Source of the DNA: PWQG01 sp040882255
GTDB lineage: Bacteria; Pseudomonadota; Gammaproteobacteria; Pseudomonadales; Pseudohongiellaceae
Assembly (NCBI GenBank): GCA_040882255.1
Contig: JBBEBP010000016.1
Coordinates: 620,001-684,000 of the forward strand
DNA: 64,000 nucleotides
Reading direction: 5' to 3'
The number at the start of each line of letters is the position of its first letter. Positions within the stretch are counted from its first letter, which is position 1. This document shows, piece after piece, positions 51,155 through 59,694 of this stretch. The notes below the pieces were generated by a model. That model was not told the origin of the DNA. It ran no database searches and saw only the letters and a list, made by a program, of their open reading frames with translations. The position numbers were made by a program, and so were the translations under genes.

Positions 51155-52465
51155 ATGGACAATCTGCAGACCTACATCGAGTGGTTCCGACACTCTTCCA
51201 GCTACATCAACGCACACCGCAGGAAGGTGTTTGTGCTGCTGTTGCCGGGAGAGGCGATCGCGCACCCCAACTTCGGCAACATCGTGCATGACATCACCCT
51301 GCTACACAGCCTGGGGGTGAAGCTTGTGCTGGTGCAGGGTGCCCGCCCGCAGATCGATACGGCACTGACCAGTGCCGGCCTGGAGCCAAGGTACCACGAA
51401 GGGCTGCGGATCACGGACTCGGAAACGCTGCGGCATGTCAAACAGACCGTCGGCAGTCTGTCGATCGACCTGGAAGCGCAGTTTTCCATGGGACTGGTGA
51501 ATTCGCCCATGCACGGCGCTGACATCCGCACCAGCCGGGGCAACTACATCACCGCCCGGCCACTGGGCGTGCTCAATGGCGTGGATTTCAGTCTCACTGG
51601 CGTAGTGCGCAAGGTCGACGCGGGAGCCATCCGTGAACACCTGGATGAGCGCAGCATCGTGCTGGTGAGCAATCTCGGTTATTCGCCTACCGGTGAAGTG
51701 TTCAACCTGTCCTCCGAGGATGTGGCCACCGAAGTGGCGGTTGCGCTGCGAGCCGACAAGTTGATCCTGTTCGTGCCGGGAAGCGGTGTCAACAATCCGG
51801 CCGGTGAGCGGCAAAGTACGCTCAAACCACAGGCCGCCGAAGTACTGATGAAAGAACTGCGCATGACGGACCTGCAGACGGCCGAAGCGCTACGCGCCGC
51901 CGTGGCCGCCTGCCGCAAGCAGATCCAACGCTGCCAGCTGATCAGCTACACCCGCAACGGCGCCCTGCTCGAGGAACTGTTCACCCGCGAGGGCAGCGGC
52001 ACCCTGGTCAGCCAGGAGCGCTTCGAGGAACTGCGCCAGGCTACCATCGACGACGTCGGCGGCATCCTGGAACTGATCAAACCCCTCGAGGAGCAGGGTG
52101 TACTGGTGCGACGCTCCCGGGAGTTACTGGAAGCGGAGATCGACTACTTCAAGGTCATCGAGCGCGACGGCACGATCATCGCCTGCGCGGCCATCTATCC
52201 GCTGGACGAGACCTGTGGGGAGATCGCCTGTATCGCCATCCACAGGGAGTACCAGGACACCGGCCGGGGCGAGCATCTGATGCAGGCGCTGGAGGTAGAA
52301 GCGCGCAGGCTGGGGCTGTCCGAGGTCATCGTGTTGACTACGCAGACGGCGCACTGGTTCCGGGAGCGGGGGTTTCTGCCCATGGAGGTGGGTGAGTTGC
52401 CGGTGAAGAAGCAGCAGATGTATAACTATCAGCGGAATTCGAAGGCGTTTCGCAAGGCGTTGTAG
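51155..52465 (+). CDS. argA: N-acetylglutamate synthase
   Basis: 436 residues. The N-terminal amino acid kinase-like domain binds arginine for feedback inhibition (WFRHSSSYINAHRRKVFVLLLPGEAI; VKLVLVQGARPQID). The C-terminal GNAT domain does the acetyl transfer from acetyl-CoA to glutamate (CIAIHREYQDTGRGEHLMQALEVEARRLG; TTQTAHWFRERGF). The start at M51155 matches the usual ArgA N-terminus; an in-frame ATG at 51095 would add 20 unrelated residues. This is the first step of arginine synthesis. Confidence 0.95.
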   Translation: MDNLQTYIEWFRHSSSYINAHRRKVFVLLLPGEAIAHPNFGNIVHDITLLHSLGVKLVLVQGARPQIDTALTSAGLEPRYHEGLRITDSETLRHVKQTVGSLSIDLEAQFSMGLVNSPMHGADIRTSRGNYITARPLGVLNGVDFSLTGVVRKVDAGAIREHLDERSIVLVSNLGYSPTGEVFNLSSEDVATEVAVALRADKLILFVPGSGVNNPAGERQSTLKPQAAEVLMKELRMTDLQTAEALRAAVAACRKQIQRCQLISYTRNGALLEELFTREGSGTLVSQERFEELRQATIDDVGGILELIKPLEEQGVLVRRSRELLEAEIDYFKVIERDGTIIACAAIYPLDETCGEIACIAIHREYQDTGRGEHLMQALEVEARRLGLSEVIVLTTQTAHWFRERGFLPMEVGELPVKKQQMYNYQRNSKAFRKAL

Positions 52466-52499
52466 ATCGACTTGCGGGGTGGGCACTTCGTAACCCGAT

Positions 52500-52611
52500 C
52501 CGAGGGGGCGGCAGTGCCGTGCAGGAGACGCCCGTGAATACATCCCTGTAGGGCTCGGCGTGCGCCATCCATGGCGCCCGACGCTCCTGCACGGCACTGC
52601 CGCCCCCTCGG
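52500..52611. repeat. Structured inverted-repeat element, copy 1
   Basis: A perfect 28-bp inverted repeat (52500-52527 with 52584-52611; outer end CCGAGGGGGCGGCAGTGCCG) encloses a 56-base loop. The loop has its own hairpin, GCGCCAT-CC-ATGGCGC. The 68-base core 52522-52589 is present again, inverted, at 53240-53307 with 62 of 68 bases identical. It lies 34 bases after the argA stop and could also terminate its transcript. The remainder of 52612-52792 holds the start region of the peptide genes with no clear promoter. Confidence 0.9.
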
Positions 52612-52792
52612 CTCTCTGTCTGTGGTGTCCGCCGGCTGTTCCTCGTTGCTTTTCCTTGTCGATGTTACTTCCCGCCCGGTGCCACCCTCCATGGAGAGTT
52701 TTCCGACACGGGCACGTTTCCGGAATCTGCGCTATAACCATAGTGCATGGCGCTGTCATGCATCACATCAGCAGTCACTCAAGGAGGATGTC

Positions 52793-53020
52793 ATGAGAGA
52801 ACTGACAGCAACAGAAGTCACCATGGTCAGCGGCGGTTCCTTTTCCGTCGAGGCAGAACAGGCCGTAGTCGGCGGAGCTGCTGCTGGCGCCCTTACCCAA
52901 GCCGCTAAAGGCGCGAGAATTGGATCCGTACTCGGTCCGAAAGGAGCAGTCGGGGGAGCCATCATCGGCGGGTTGGCCTATGGAATCACCAGCGCATATA
53001 GCCAGTTCAGGAACAGTTAG
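52793..53020 (+). CDS. Bacteriocin-like peptide with double-glycine leader
   Basis: 75 residues. The leader MRELTATEVTMVSGG is a textbook double-glycine leader, cut after residue 15 by a C39-type peptidase/ABC exporter in known systems. The predicted 60-residue mature peptide is Gly/Ala-rich with helical GxxxG-like patches (AVVGGAAAGALTQAAKGARIG and GAVGGAIIGGLAYG) and no cysteine, so no disulfide or lanthionine ring. AAGGAGG lies five bases before the ATG at 52793. The next gene starts at the base after the stop. The product is probably a membrane-active class II bacteriocin (microcin-like); no exporter is in the window. Confidence 0.75.
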   Translation: MRELTATEVTMVSGGSFSVEAEQAVVGGAAAGALTQAAKGARIGSVLGPKGAVGGAIIGGLAYGITSAYSQFRNS

Positions 53021-53209
53021 ATGCGTGAGTACATTCCGACAGTCATAGCGTCGCTTGTTGGCGTAATCTACGTCATGATCGCCGCTCGATTCGGACTATC
53101 GAGAGAAGCGATTCTACTCATGGTCATGCTGGGTATACCAATAGCGATGGTCATCAGATATCGGCGATTGGGCGGCACCCTGATAAGAAAAGATGACGAT
53201 AACCACTGA
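53021..53209 (+). CDS. Small two-helix membrane protein, putative immunity protein
   Basis: 62 residues. Two hydrophobic helices (TVIASLVGVIYVMIAARFG and AILLMVMLGIPIAMVIRYRR) and a charged C-terminal tail ending RKDDDNH. It starts directly after the bacteriocin-like gene, with AGGAA seven bases upstream. Small hydrophobic proteins encoded next to double-glycine bacteriocins are commonly their immunity proteins, so this is the likely role, by position only. I recognise no family. Confidence 0.65.
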   Translation: MREYIPTVIASLVGVIYVMIAARFGLSREAILLMVMLGIPIAMVIRYRRLGGTLIRKDDDNH

Positions 53210-53216
53210 AGTACGA

Positions 53217-53330
53217 GCCTTGCGGGGGAGAGCGGGGAGCAGGAGCGTCGACCGCCATGGATGGCGGGCGCCGAGCCCTACAAGGAGGTATTCACGGGCG
53301 TCTCCTGATACCCGCTCTCCCCCGCAAGGC
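53217..53330. repeat. Structured inverted-repeat element, copy 2 (inverted)
   Basis: GCCTTGCGGGGGAGAGCGGG (53217-53236) is the exact reverse complement of 53311-53330. Inside, after a 3-base mismatch on each side, CAGGAG/CTCCTG and the 68-base core (53240-53307) match copy 1 on the opposite strand. The outer 20-bp stem differs from that of copy 1. It lies between the putative immunity gene and folA (convergent). Confidence 0.9.
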
Positions 53331-53350
53331 CAGCCACTGACCGGGCACCA

Positions 53351-53860
53351 TCAAAACCGCTCCAGCACCACAAAACTGTAATCGTACGGATTAGGCCCCG
53401 ACGCGGAAAAATCCTCCCGCCCGAGCTCATGCCACCGCTCGATATCAAACTCCGGAAAAAACGCATCCCCCTCAACCTCGGCATGCACCTGCGTCAGATA
53501 CAGCCGGTCAGCCCGTGGCAATGCCTGCCGGTAAATCTCCGCCCCGCCCATCACCACGGCCTCTTCGCCACCGTTGATCAGTGCAATGTTCTCCGCCATC
53601 TTGATGGCTTCATCCAGAGAATGGACGACCTTCGCCCCTTCGGCCTCGAAATTGGTATTGCGGCTGACGATAATGTTACTGCGACCCGGCAGCGGCCGAC
53701 CGATGGATTCCCAGGTCTTGCGGCCCATGATGATGGGCTTGCCCATGGTGACCCGCTTGAAATACTTCAGGTCCTCGGGCAGGTACCAGGGCAGTGCGTT
53801 GTTGCGGCCGATGACGCGGTTGCGTGACATGGCCCAGATCAATGCCAGCCGCATGCTCAT
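53351..53860 (-). CDS. folA: Dihydrofolate reductase
   Basis: 169 residues; reduces dihydrofolate to tetrahydrofolate with NADPH. Typical blocks: LALIWAMSRNRVIGRNNALPWYLPEDLKYFKRVTMGKPIIMGRKTWESIG at the N-terminus (active-site acid in LPEDL, cofactor GRKTW), NIIVSRN, and VVMGGAEIYRQALPRADRLYLTQVHAEVEGDAFFP. It overlaps thyA by four bases (ATGA), so synthase and reductase, which share the folate cycle, are coupled. It is the last gene of the rppH-ptsP-lgt-thyA-folA operon. Confidence 0.96.
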   Translation of the reverse strand: MSMRLALIWAMSRNRVIGRNNALPWYLPEDLKYFKRVTMGKPIIMGRKTWESIGRPLPGRSNIIVSRNTNFEAEGAKVVHSLDEAIKMAENIALINGGEEAVVMGGAEIYRQALPRADRLYLTQVHAEVEGDAFFPEFDIERWHELGREDFSASGPNPYDYSFVVLERF

Positions 53861-54651
53861 ACGGCCACCGGTGCCTTGATGTGTGGATGGGGGTCATAGC
53901 CGGCGATCTGGAAATCCTCGTACCGGTAGTCGAAAATCGACGCCGGACGTCGCAGGATATCAAGCCGGGGCAGCGGGCGCTCTGTACGCTGGAGCTGTTC
54001 GCGTGCCTGCTCCAGATGATTACTGTAGAGGTGGGTATCACCGCCGGTCCAGATGAACTCACCGACATCCAGGTCACACTGCTGTGCCACCATGTGAGTC
54101 AACAGTGCATAGGAGGCAATATTGAACGGCACTCCCAGAAAGGTGTCGGCCGAGCGCTGATAAAGCTGGCAGGACAACTTGCCGTTGGCCACGAAGAACT
54201 GGAACAGGCAGTGACACGGCGGAAGGGCCATGTCCTCGACGTAGGCCGGGTTGTAGGCCACCACCATCAGGCGCCGGGAATTCGGATTGGTGCGGATCTG
54301 CTCGATCAGACGGGTGATCTGGTCCACCGACTGGCCGTCCGGGCCCGGCCAGCTGCGCCACTGGAAGCCGTATACCGGTCCCAGGTCGCCGTTGTCGTCC
54401 GCCCATGCGTCCCAGATCGAGACGCCGTTGTCCTTCAGATAGCGGATGTTGGTATCACCACTGAGGAACCATAACAACTCGTGGATGATGGAACGGATAT
54501 GCAGCTTTTTGGTGGTCAGCAGCGGAAAACCCCGCTGTAGATCGAAGCGCATCTGGTGACCGAATACGGCCAACGTACCCGTGCCGGTGCGATCATCGCG
54601 TTCGACGCCATCATCCAGAATACGTTGCATCAGGTCCAGATACTGTCTCAT
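53857..54651 (-). CDS. thyA: Thymidylate synthase
   Basis: 264 residues, identical in length to the Escherichia coli enzyme. It methylates dUMP to dTMP using methylene-tetrahydrofolate, giving dihydrofolate for FolA. The catalytic Cys is in MALPPCHCLFQFFV. The N-terminal ERDDRTGTGTLAVFGHQMRFDL and the QRSADTFLGVPFNIASYALLTHM block are canonical. The ATG at 54651 gives MRQYLDLMQRILDDG, the standard start; the longer upstream frame runs into lgt and is rejected. Confidence 0.97.
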   Translation of the reverse strand: MRQYLDLMQRILDDGVERDDRTGTGTLAVFGHQMRFDLQRGFPLLTTKKLHIRSIIHELLWFLSGDTNIRYLKDNGVSIWDAWADDNGDLGPVYGFQWRSWPGPDGQSVDQITRLIEQIRTNPNSRRLMVVAYNPAYVEDMALPPCHCLFQFFVANGKLSCQLYQRSADTFLGVPFNIASYALLTHMVAQQCDLDVGEFIWTGGDTHLYSNHLEQAREQLQRTERPLPRLDILRRPASIFDYRYEDFQIAGYDPHPHIKAPVAV

Positions 54652-54661
54652 TTTTCCTCTC

Positions 54662-55504
54662 TCATGATCTGTCAGTGCGGGTCTTGCGCGAGGCCGGCAT
54701 GCCGGCCATTTCAATCGGGATATTGCCACCCGGGCGATACGCGACAATCATCAGCAACGCGCCAGCCACCATCATGGGCAGAGACAGGACCTGCCCCATG
54801 GTCATCCAGTCCAGCGCCACAAACCCGATCCAATTGTCCGGCTCCCGAAAGAATTCCACGAAAAAACGCTGTGCACCATACACAAGGCCAAACAGGCCGG
54901 CAACCGCATAACGGGGCCTGGGACGAGAGGAGAACCACCACACAACGGCGAACAGCAGACCGCCCTCCAGCGCGGCCTGGTACAACTGTGACGGGTGCCG
55001 GGCCAGGTCATCCACATGGGGGAACACCATCCCCCAGGGCATGTCGGTGGGCCGGCCCCACAGCTCTCCACCGATGAAGTTACCGATGCGGCCCGCACCC
55101 AGCCCGAACGGTACCATGGGCGCCACAAAATCAAGCACCTGGAACCAGTTACGGCCGAGCTTGCGCCCATACCACCAGAATGCCGCCATGACGCCGAGGA
55201 ACCCGCCGTGGAAAGACATGCCCCCTTCCCAGACGCGAAGCAACCAGAGGGGGTCAGCCAGAAACTGATCAAAATTATAAAACAGGACGGAGCCCATACG
55301 GCCGCCGAGCACGGCTCCGATAGCGCCGTAGAACACCAGGTCGGATATCTGCTCGTCCGTCCACGAACCCGGAACGGCACGGGCCCGGCGTCGGGCCAGC
55401 CACCAGGCGCCGGCGAAGGCCACGATATACATGATGCCATACCAGTGGACATCCAGGGGGCCCAGGGATATGGCGACGGGATCGATACGGGGGTAGGTCA
55501 GCAT
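54662..55504 (-). CDS. lgt: Phosphatidylglycerol:prolipoprotein diacylglyceryl transferase
   Basis: 280 residues with about seven membrane helices. It transfers diacylglycerol to the lipobox cysteine of prolipoproteins. The N-terminus YPRIDPVAISLGPLDVHWYGIMYIVAF, the HGGFLGVMAAFWWYGRKLG block and the Lgt signature GLGAGRIGNFIGGELWGRPTD are present. In the signature the residue after FI is Gly where Escherichia coli has Asn; the key Arg, Asn and Glu remain. It lies 10 bases upstream of thyA, the classic arrangement. Confidence 0.96.
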   Translation of the reverse strand: MLTYPRIDPVAISLGPLDVHWYGIMYIVAFAGAWWLARRRARAVPGSWTDEQISDLVFYGAIGAVLGGRMGSVLFYNFDQFLADPLWLLRVWEGGMSFHGGFLGVMAAFWWYGRKLGRNWFQVLDFVAPMVPFGLGAGRIGNFIGGELWGRPTDMPWGMVFPHVDDLARHPSQLYQAALEGGLLFAVVWWFSSRPRPRYAVAGLFGLVYGAQRFFVEFFREPDNWIGFVALDWMTMGQVLSLPMMVAGALLMIVAYRPGGNIPIEMAGMPASRKTRTDRS

Positions 55505-55521
55505 CCAGCTTCCTTTTCCAT

Positions 55522-57798
55522 CTAGTTGTGCCGTGACGAACGCAACAGGCGGTCGACACCGGCATTGTACAGGGCCATGTCCACGGAGCTGCGTATCATC
55601 TGCGCATCATCCATTTCCATGATCTGCTCGAGAAGTTCCCGGGCTCCGCTCAGGGTCATGGCGCGCACCACTGCCTTGACCTTCAACAGCGTCGACGCGT
55701 TCATGGACAGCACATCGAAACCCATGGCCACCAACAGCACGGCAGCGCCAGGGTCACCGGCCATTTCACCGCAGATGCTGACGGTTTTCCCCTCCGCATG
55801 GGATTCGGTCACGATATGCTGCAGCGCCTTCAGAACGGCGGGATGGAAGGAGCTGTAGAGACTGGCCACCCGCGGGTTGTTACGGTCGACCGCCAGCAGA
55901 TACTGCGTCAGGTCGTTGCTGCCCACGGACACGAAGTCCACCAGTGTCGCCAGTGTCCGGCTCTGGTAGACGGCGGCGGGCACCTCGATCATCACCCCGA
56001 CCGGCGGCATCTTCACGTCCAGCCCCTCGTCCTGCAGTTCGCGCCAGGCGCGGCGGATGATCTGCTGCGCACTGGTGACCTCCTGCACCGACGAGATCAT
56101 CGGCAGCATGATCTGGAGATTATTCAGCCCCTCGCTGGCCCGGATCATGGCCCGGGCCTGGGCAATGAAAATCTCTGGATGGTCCAGTGTCACACGAATG
56201 CCGCGCCATCCGAGAAACGGGTTGGCCTCCTCGATCGGAAAATACGGAAGCGACTTGTCACCGCCGATGTCCAGAGTGCGCATGGTGACCATTTTCGGTG
56301 CAAATGCCTGGAGTTGTTCCCGATAGATTCCGGCCTGCTCCTGTTCACTGGGAAAGCGCTCGCTGAGCAGGAACGGCACTTCGGTTCGGAACAGGCCGAT
56401 CCCTTCGGCACCGTGATCGAGAGAGCGCACCACGTCGCTCATCAGACCGGTATTCACCCACAGACTCACCCGATGGTGATCCAGCGTTTCACAGGGCAGG
56501 TCCACCAGACCACCCAGACCCTTGACCAGCTGTTCCTCTTCCTTGATCACCTCCAGGTAGCGCTCCCGCAACTCCCGGGACGGATTGCTGTACACAATGC
56601 CGTTGTAACCATCCACGATGATCTGCCGGCCATCCAGCTTGCGATAGGGAAGATCCACTACCCCCATGGCTGTCGGTATACCCATGGTTCGAGCCAGAAT
56701 GGCCACGTGCGAGTTACCTGATCCTTTTACAGAAACCATGCCGCGCAATTTCTCTCGCGGCACTTCCATCAGCATGGCTGGCACCAGCTCCTCGCCAACC
56801 AGGATCGCATCATCCGGGTACTCGACGGGCTTGGTATTCCGGTCCTGCAGATAAAACAGCACCCGGGAACACAGGTCACGTATATCGGCTGCCCGCTCCC
56901 GCAAATACGGATCTTTCATCTGCTCGAACGTACGGACGTGGTTCAGGCCGACTTCGGCCAATGCCCCCTGGGCCCACTGCCCGTCGCGAATCAGATTGAT
57001 GACTTCCTTGCCCCAGGCATCGTCATCCAGCATGCGCAGATAGACGTCGAACAGCTCACGCTCCTCGGGCTGCAACTGGTCACCGACAGAGCTGCTCAAG
57101 GCCCGGATGTCATCACGCACCGCATTCAGGGCGGCGTTGAACACCTCGACCTCACCATCCACATCACTGACCTGGCGACTGGGAATAAGGTTCAGATCGG
57201 CGCGCGGGAACACCACTACGGCCTGACCGATGGCCACGCCGGAAGCACCCGAGATGCCGGGAAAACTGGTGTCAAAACGCTTCTGACCGGAAGGACTCAT
57301 GCCCTGGATGGCACCGGTGGCCTCCGCAGCCGCGATCACCCCGGCCAGCTGCGCCGACAACGTGATCAGGAAAGCCTCTTCTCCCGCATCGAAAGAGCGC
57401 TTGTCGCGATGCTGCACCACCAGTACCCCCAGCACCTGCCGATGGTGGATGATGGGCACGCCCAGGAAAGAGCGGTACTCCTCCTCGCCGGTCTCGGAGA
57501 GATAGCGGAAGTTGGGGTGAGAGCGGGCGTCCTCCAGGTTCAGGGGCTCGGCGTTGGCCGCCACCAGACCGACCAGGCCCTCACCGGCGGACAGACTGAC
57601 ATGGCCGACCGCTTCCTTGTTGAGGCCCCGGGAGGCCATCAATACATGGCTGTCGATGTCGGAGTCCATCAGGTACACGGAACAGACCTGCGTATTCATT
57701 GCATCCCTGACACGGGTGACGATCACCTCCAGTGCGCTCTGCAAATCCCTGGCGGAATTCACCTCCTGCACGATCTCACGCAGTCTGTCCAGCATCAT
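55522..57798 (-). CDS. ptsP: PtsP, enzyme I of the nitrogen phosphotransferase system
   Basis: 758 residues. An N-terminal GAF domain (about 15-160; LVGLVAANAEPLNLEDARSHPNF) senses small ligands; then enzyme I domains follow: the phosphorylated His is H364 in GSGNSHVAILARTMG, and the PEP-binding barrel has MVTMRTLDIGGDKSLPYF, GVMIEVPAAVYQ and SVGSNDLTQYLLAVDRNN. It passes phosphate from PEP to NPr in the regulatory PTS controlling potassium, nitrogen and carbon balance. AGGAAACTGA precedes the ATG. It lies 17 bases upstream of lgt. Confidence 0.96.
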   Translation of the reverse strand: MMLDRLREIVQEVNSARDLQSALEVIVTRVRDAMNTQVCSVYLMDSDIDSHVLMASRGLNKEAVGHVSLSAGEGLVGLVAANAEPLNLEDARSHPNFRYLSETGEEEYRSFLGVPIIHHRQVLGVLVVQHRDKRSFDAGEEAFLITLSAQLAGVIAAAEATGAIQGMSPSGQKRFDTSFPGISGASGVAIGQAVVVFPRADLNLIPSRQVSDVDGEVEVFNAALNAVRDDIRALSSSVGDQLQPEERELFDVYLRMLDDDAWGKEVINLIRDGQWAQGALAEVGLNHVRTFEQMKDPYLRERAADIRDLCSRVLFYLQDRNTKPVEYPDDAILVGEELVPAMLMEVPREKLRGMVSVKGSGNSHVAILARTMGIPTAMGVVDLPYRKLDGRQIIVDGYNGIVYSNPSRELRERYLEVIKEEEQLVKGLGGLVDLPCETLDHHRVSLWVNTGLMSDVVRSLDHGAEGIGLFRTEVPFLLSERFPSEQEQAGIYREQLQAFAPKMVTMRTLDIGGDKSLPYFPIEEANPFLGWRGIRVTLDHPEIFIAQARAMIRASEGLNNLQIMLPMISSVQEVTSAQQIIRRAWRELQDEGLDVKMPPVGVMIEVPAAVYQSRTLATLVDFVSVGSNDLTQYLLAVDRNNPRVASLYSSFHPAVLKALQHIVTESHAEGKTVSICGEMAGDPGAAVLLVAMGFDVLSMNASTLLKVKAVVRAMTLSGARELLEQIMEMDDAQMIRSSVDMALYNAGVDRLLRSSRHN

Positions 57799-57859
57799 TC
57801 AGTTTCCTGTTCTTGTTCAGATCGCCGCTACGGCCCGCGGCACGGGAGGTTCCAGAGTG

Positions 57860-58363
57860 TCAGGTGCTGCGCCTGGCCTGTCGGAGGTAGCGGTTCATCG
57901 GCCGGATCAGTTCCAGCAACGCCTTGCGGTAGACATCGCGCTTGAAATCGATAACCTGGCCCAGCGGGTACCAGTAGCTCACCCAGCGCCAATCATCGAA
58001 TTCCGGCGTCTGCCCGGTGTTAGACAGAGAAATACGCTGTTCGTCGCCCCGCAAGGCCATCAGAAACCACTTCTGCTTCTGGCCGATACAGACGGGATTG
58101 GCATTCTGACGGATGAATCTCTTCGGCAGCTGATAATACAACCAGTCCCTGGTAGTGGAAAGCACCTCGACGTCGTCCGGCTCCAGACCGATCTCTTCCT
58201 TCAATTCCCTGTACATGGCACGCTGTAATTTCTCACCGGAGTGGATGCCACCCTGCGGAAACTGCCAGGCCTCCTGGCCAATACGGCGGGCCCACAGCAA
58301 CTGACCTTCGAGGTTGCAGACAATTATGCCAATGTTGGGCCTGAACCCCTTTGAATCAATCAT
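57860..58363 (-). CDS. rppH: RNA pyrophosphohydrolase
   Basis: 167-residue Nudix hydrolase that removes pyrophosphate from mRNA 5' ends and triggers decay. The start MIDSKGFRPNIGIIVCNLEGQLLWARR matches RppH, and the Nudix box is GGIHSGEKLQRAMYRELKEEIGL with the canonical Gly, Glu and REXXEE residues. I place the start at 58363 by family comparison; an in-frame ATG at 58390 adds nine residues. It opens the ptsP-lgt-thyA-folA operon, 61 bases before ptsP, and is divergent from the HAD gene. Confidence 0.95.
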   Translation of the reverse strand: MIDSKGFRPNIGIIVCNLEGQLLWARRIGQEAWQFPQGGIHSGEKLQRAMYRELKEEIGLEPDDVEVLSTTRDWLYYQLPKRFIRQNANPVCIGQKQKWFLMALRGDEQRISLSNTGQTPEFDDWRWVSYWYPLGQVIDFKRDVYRKALLELIRPMNRYLRQARRST

Positions 58364-58497
58364 CTCGCCCCGATTCCTTTGTATGGCCAATAATCATTGT
58401 TTCACATATCCGAAAGCCGGATCAACGCACAGCAGCCGATTCCCACAACGCACCCGGCGACGGGTATACTACGCTGTTTTGAGCACAGGAATCCGGC

Positions 58498-59172
58498 ATG
58501 AAACTGGCGATATTCGACCTCGACAACACGCTGCTGGGCGGCGACAGCGACCACGCCTGGGGAGAATTCCTGATCGACGAGGGGCTGGTGGACGCGGAAA
58601 CGCACAGGGCTCGCAACGACGCATTTTACCGTCAATACCAGGACGGCACACTGAAAATCGCCGATTACGTGGCGTTCGCCGCCGAACCCATCGCCGGGCT
58701 GAACCCCGAGCACCTCAACACCCTGCATGACGCCTTCATGGAGCGCTTCATCCATCCCCTGCGCCTGCCGAAAGCCATGGAGCTGCTGGACAGCCACCGT
58801 CAGAGCGGCGACAAGTGCCTGATCATCACGGCCACCAACCGCTTCATCACAGACCCTATCGCCCGCTGGCTGGGGGTCGAGGAACTGATTGCCACCGAAC
58901 TGGAAACCGTGGATGGTATTTACACCGGGAAGATGTTGGGTACACCCTGTTTCCAGCAGGGCAAGGTGACCCGGCTCAGAGAATGGCTTGAGTCACATCA
59001 CCGGCAATCGGGAGCAGAGATGCTGACTCTGGACAACAGCGTGTTCTACAGCGACTCTTTCAACGACCTCCCTCTGCTGGAGCAGGCCGGGGAAGCCGTG
59101 GCCGTGGACCCCGACGACCGGCTACGGGACATCGCCACCCGGCGCGGCTGGCGCGTACTCAGTCTTCGTTGA
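58498..59172 (+). CDS. HAD-IB family phosphatase (SerB-like)
   Basis: 224 residues. Motif I is FDLDNTLLGGDSD (nucleophile and acid/base Asp), motif II is CLIITATNRFIT, motif III Lys lies in GKVTRLREWL, and motif IV is YSDSFNDLPLLEQ. The helical cap between motifs I and II marks subfamily IB, which includes phosphoserine and histidinol phosphatases; the substrate is not certain. A TATACT box at 58465-58470 may drive it. Its 3' end overlaps the convergent GcvR-like gene by 14 bases. Confidence 0.88.
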   Translation: MKLAIFDLDNTLLGGDSDHAWGEFLIDEGLVDAETHRARNDAFYRQYQDGTLKIADYVAFAAEPIAGLNPEHLNTLHDAFMERFIHPLRLPKAMELLDSHRQSGDKCLIITATNRFITDPIARWLGVEELIATELETVDGIYTGKMLGTPCFQQGKVTRLREWLESHHRQSGAEMLTLDNSVFYSDSFNDLPLLEQAGEAVAVDPDDRLRDIATRRGWRVLSLR

Positions 59173-59677
59173 GCCTGATCTCCACAATCAGATCGTCGGC
59201 TATGCGCTCCAGTGCTTCACGCAGAGGCTCGGTATCCATGCCGGGCGGTACCCGCAGTGAAGCACTGGCCTGGAACAGCATATCCGCTGACATCGGCGCA
59301 CTGACGCAATCCGTCTCCAGCGATTCCACGTTGACGTGCTGGGCCGCCAGCACCTGAAAAACCTCACGGACAATACCGGGCCGGTCATTGCCCACCAGAC
59401 TGAGGTGTAGCAGGCCGGACTCCGTCTCTACGTCCGAGGCACGGCCACGCTCCACCACCAGGCGGATACCTTCCAGTGCGTGTAACTCCTCGATCAGTGC
59501 ATCCGCCTTCGCCGCATCCACATTGATGCGGAGAATACCGGCGAACTTGCCGGCCAGCTGCGACATACTGCTTTCCAGCCAGTTGCCCCCGTGATCGGCG
59601 ACCGTCCGCGCCAGACTGTCAACCAGACCCGGACGGTCATCGCCGATCAGGGTGAGAATCAGATAGGTACTGCTCAT
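59159..59677 (-). CDS. Tandem ACT-domain regulator, GcvR-like
   Basis: 172 residues made of two ACT domains: residues 4-75 (LILTLIGDDRPGLVDSLARTVADHGGNWLESSMSQLAGKFAG) and 90-165 (LHLSLVGNDRPGIVREVFQVLAAQHVNVESLETDC). The DRPG turns are typical glycine or amino acid binding loops. GcvR relatives bind the activator GcvA and repress the glycine cleavage operon. No gcvA or gcv genes are in the window, so the target is unconfirmed. It follows the sulfite oxidase-like gene by 17 bases on the same strand. Confidence 0.85.
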   Translation of the reverse strand: MSSTYLILTLIGDDRPGLVDSLARTVADHGGNWLESSMSQLAGKFAGILRINVDAAKADALIEELHALEGIRLVVERGRASDVETESGLLHLSLVGNDRPGIVREVFQVLAAQHVNVESLETDCVSAPMSADMLFQASASLRVPPGMDTEPLREALERIADDLIVEIRLNED

Positions 59678-59694
59678 CTACTGCTCCTGACCAC

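Noticed and set aside
52571..52792. Upstream extension of the bacteriocin-like frame to 52571
   Set aside because: It reads out of the inverted-repeat element, while the ATG at 52793 has AAGGAGG and gives an exact double-glycine leader.
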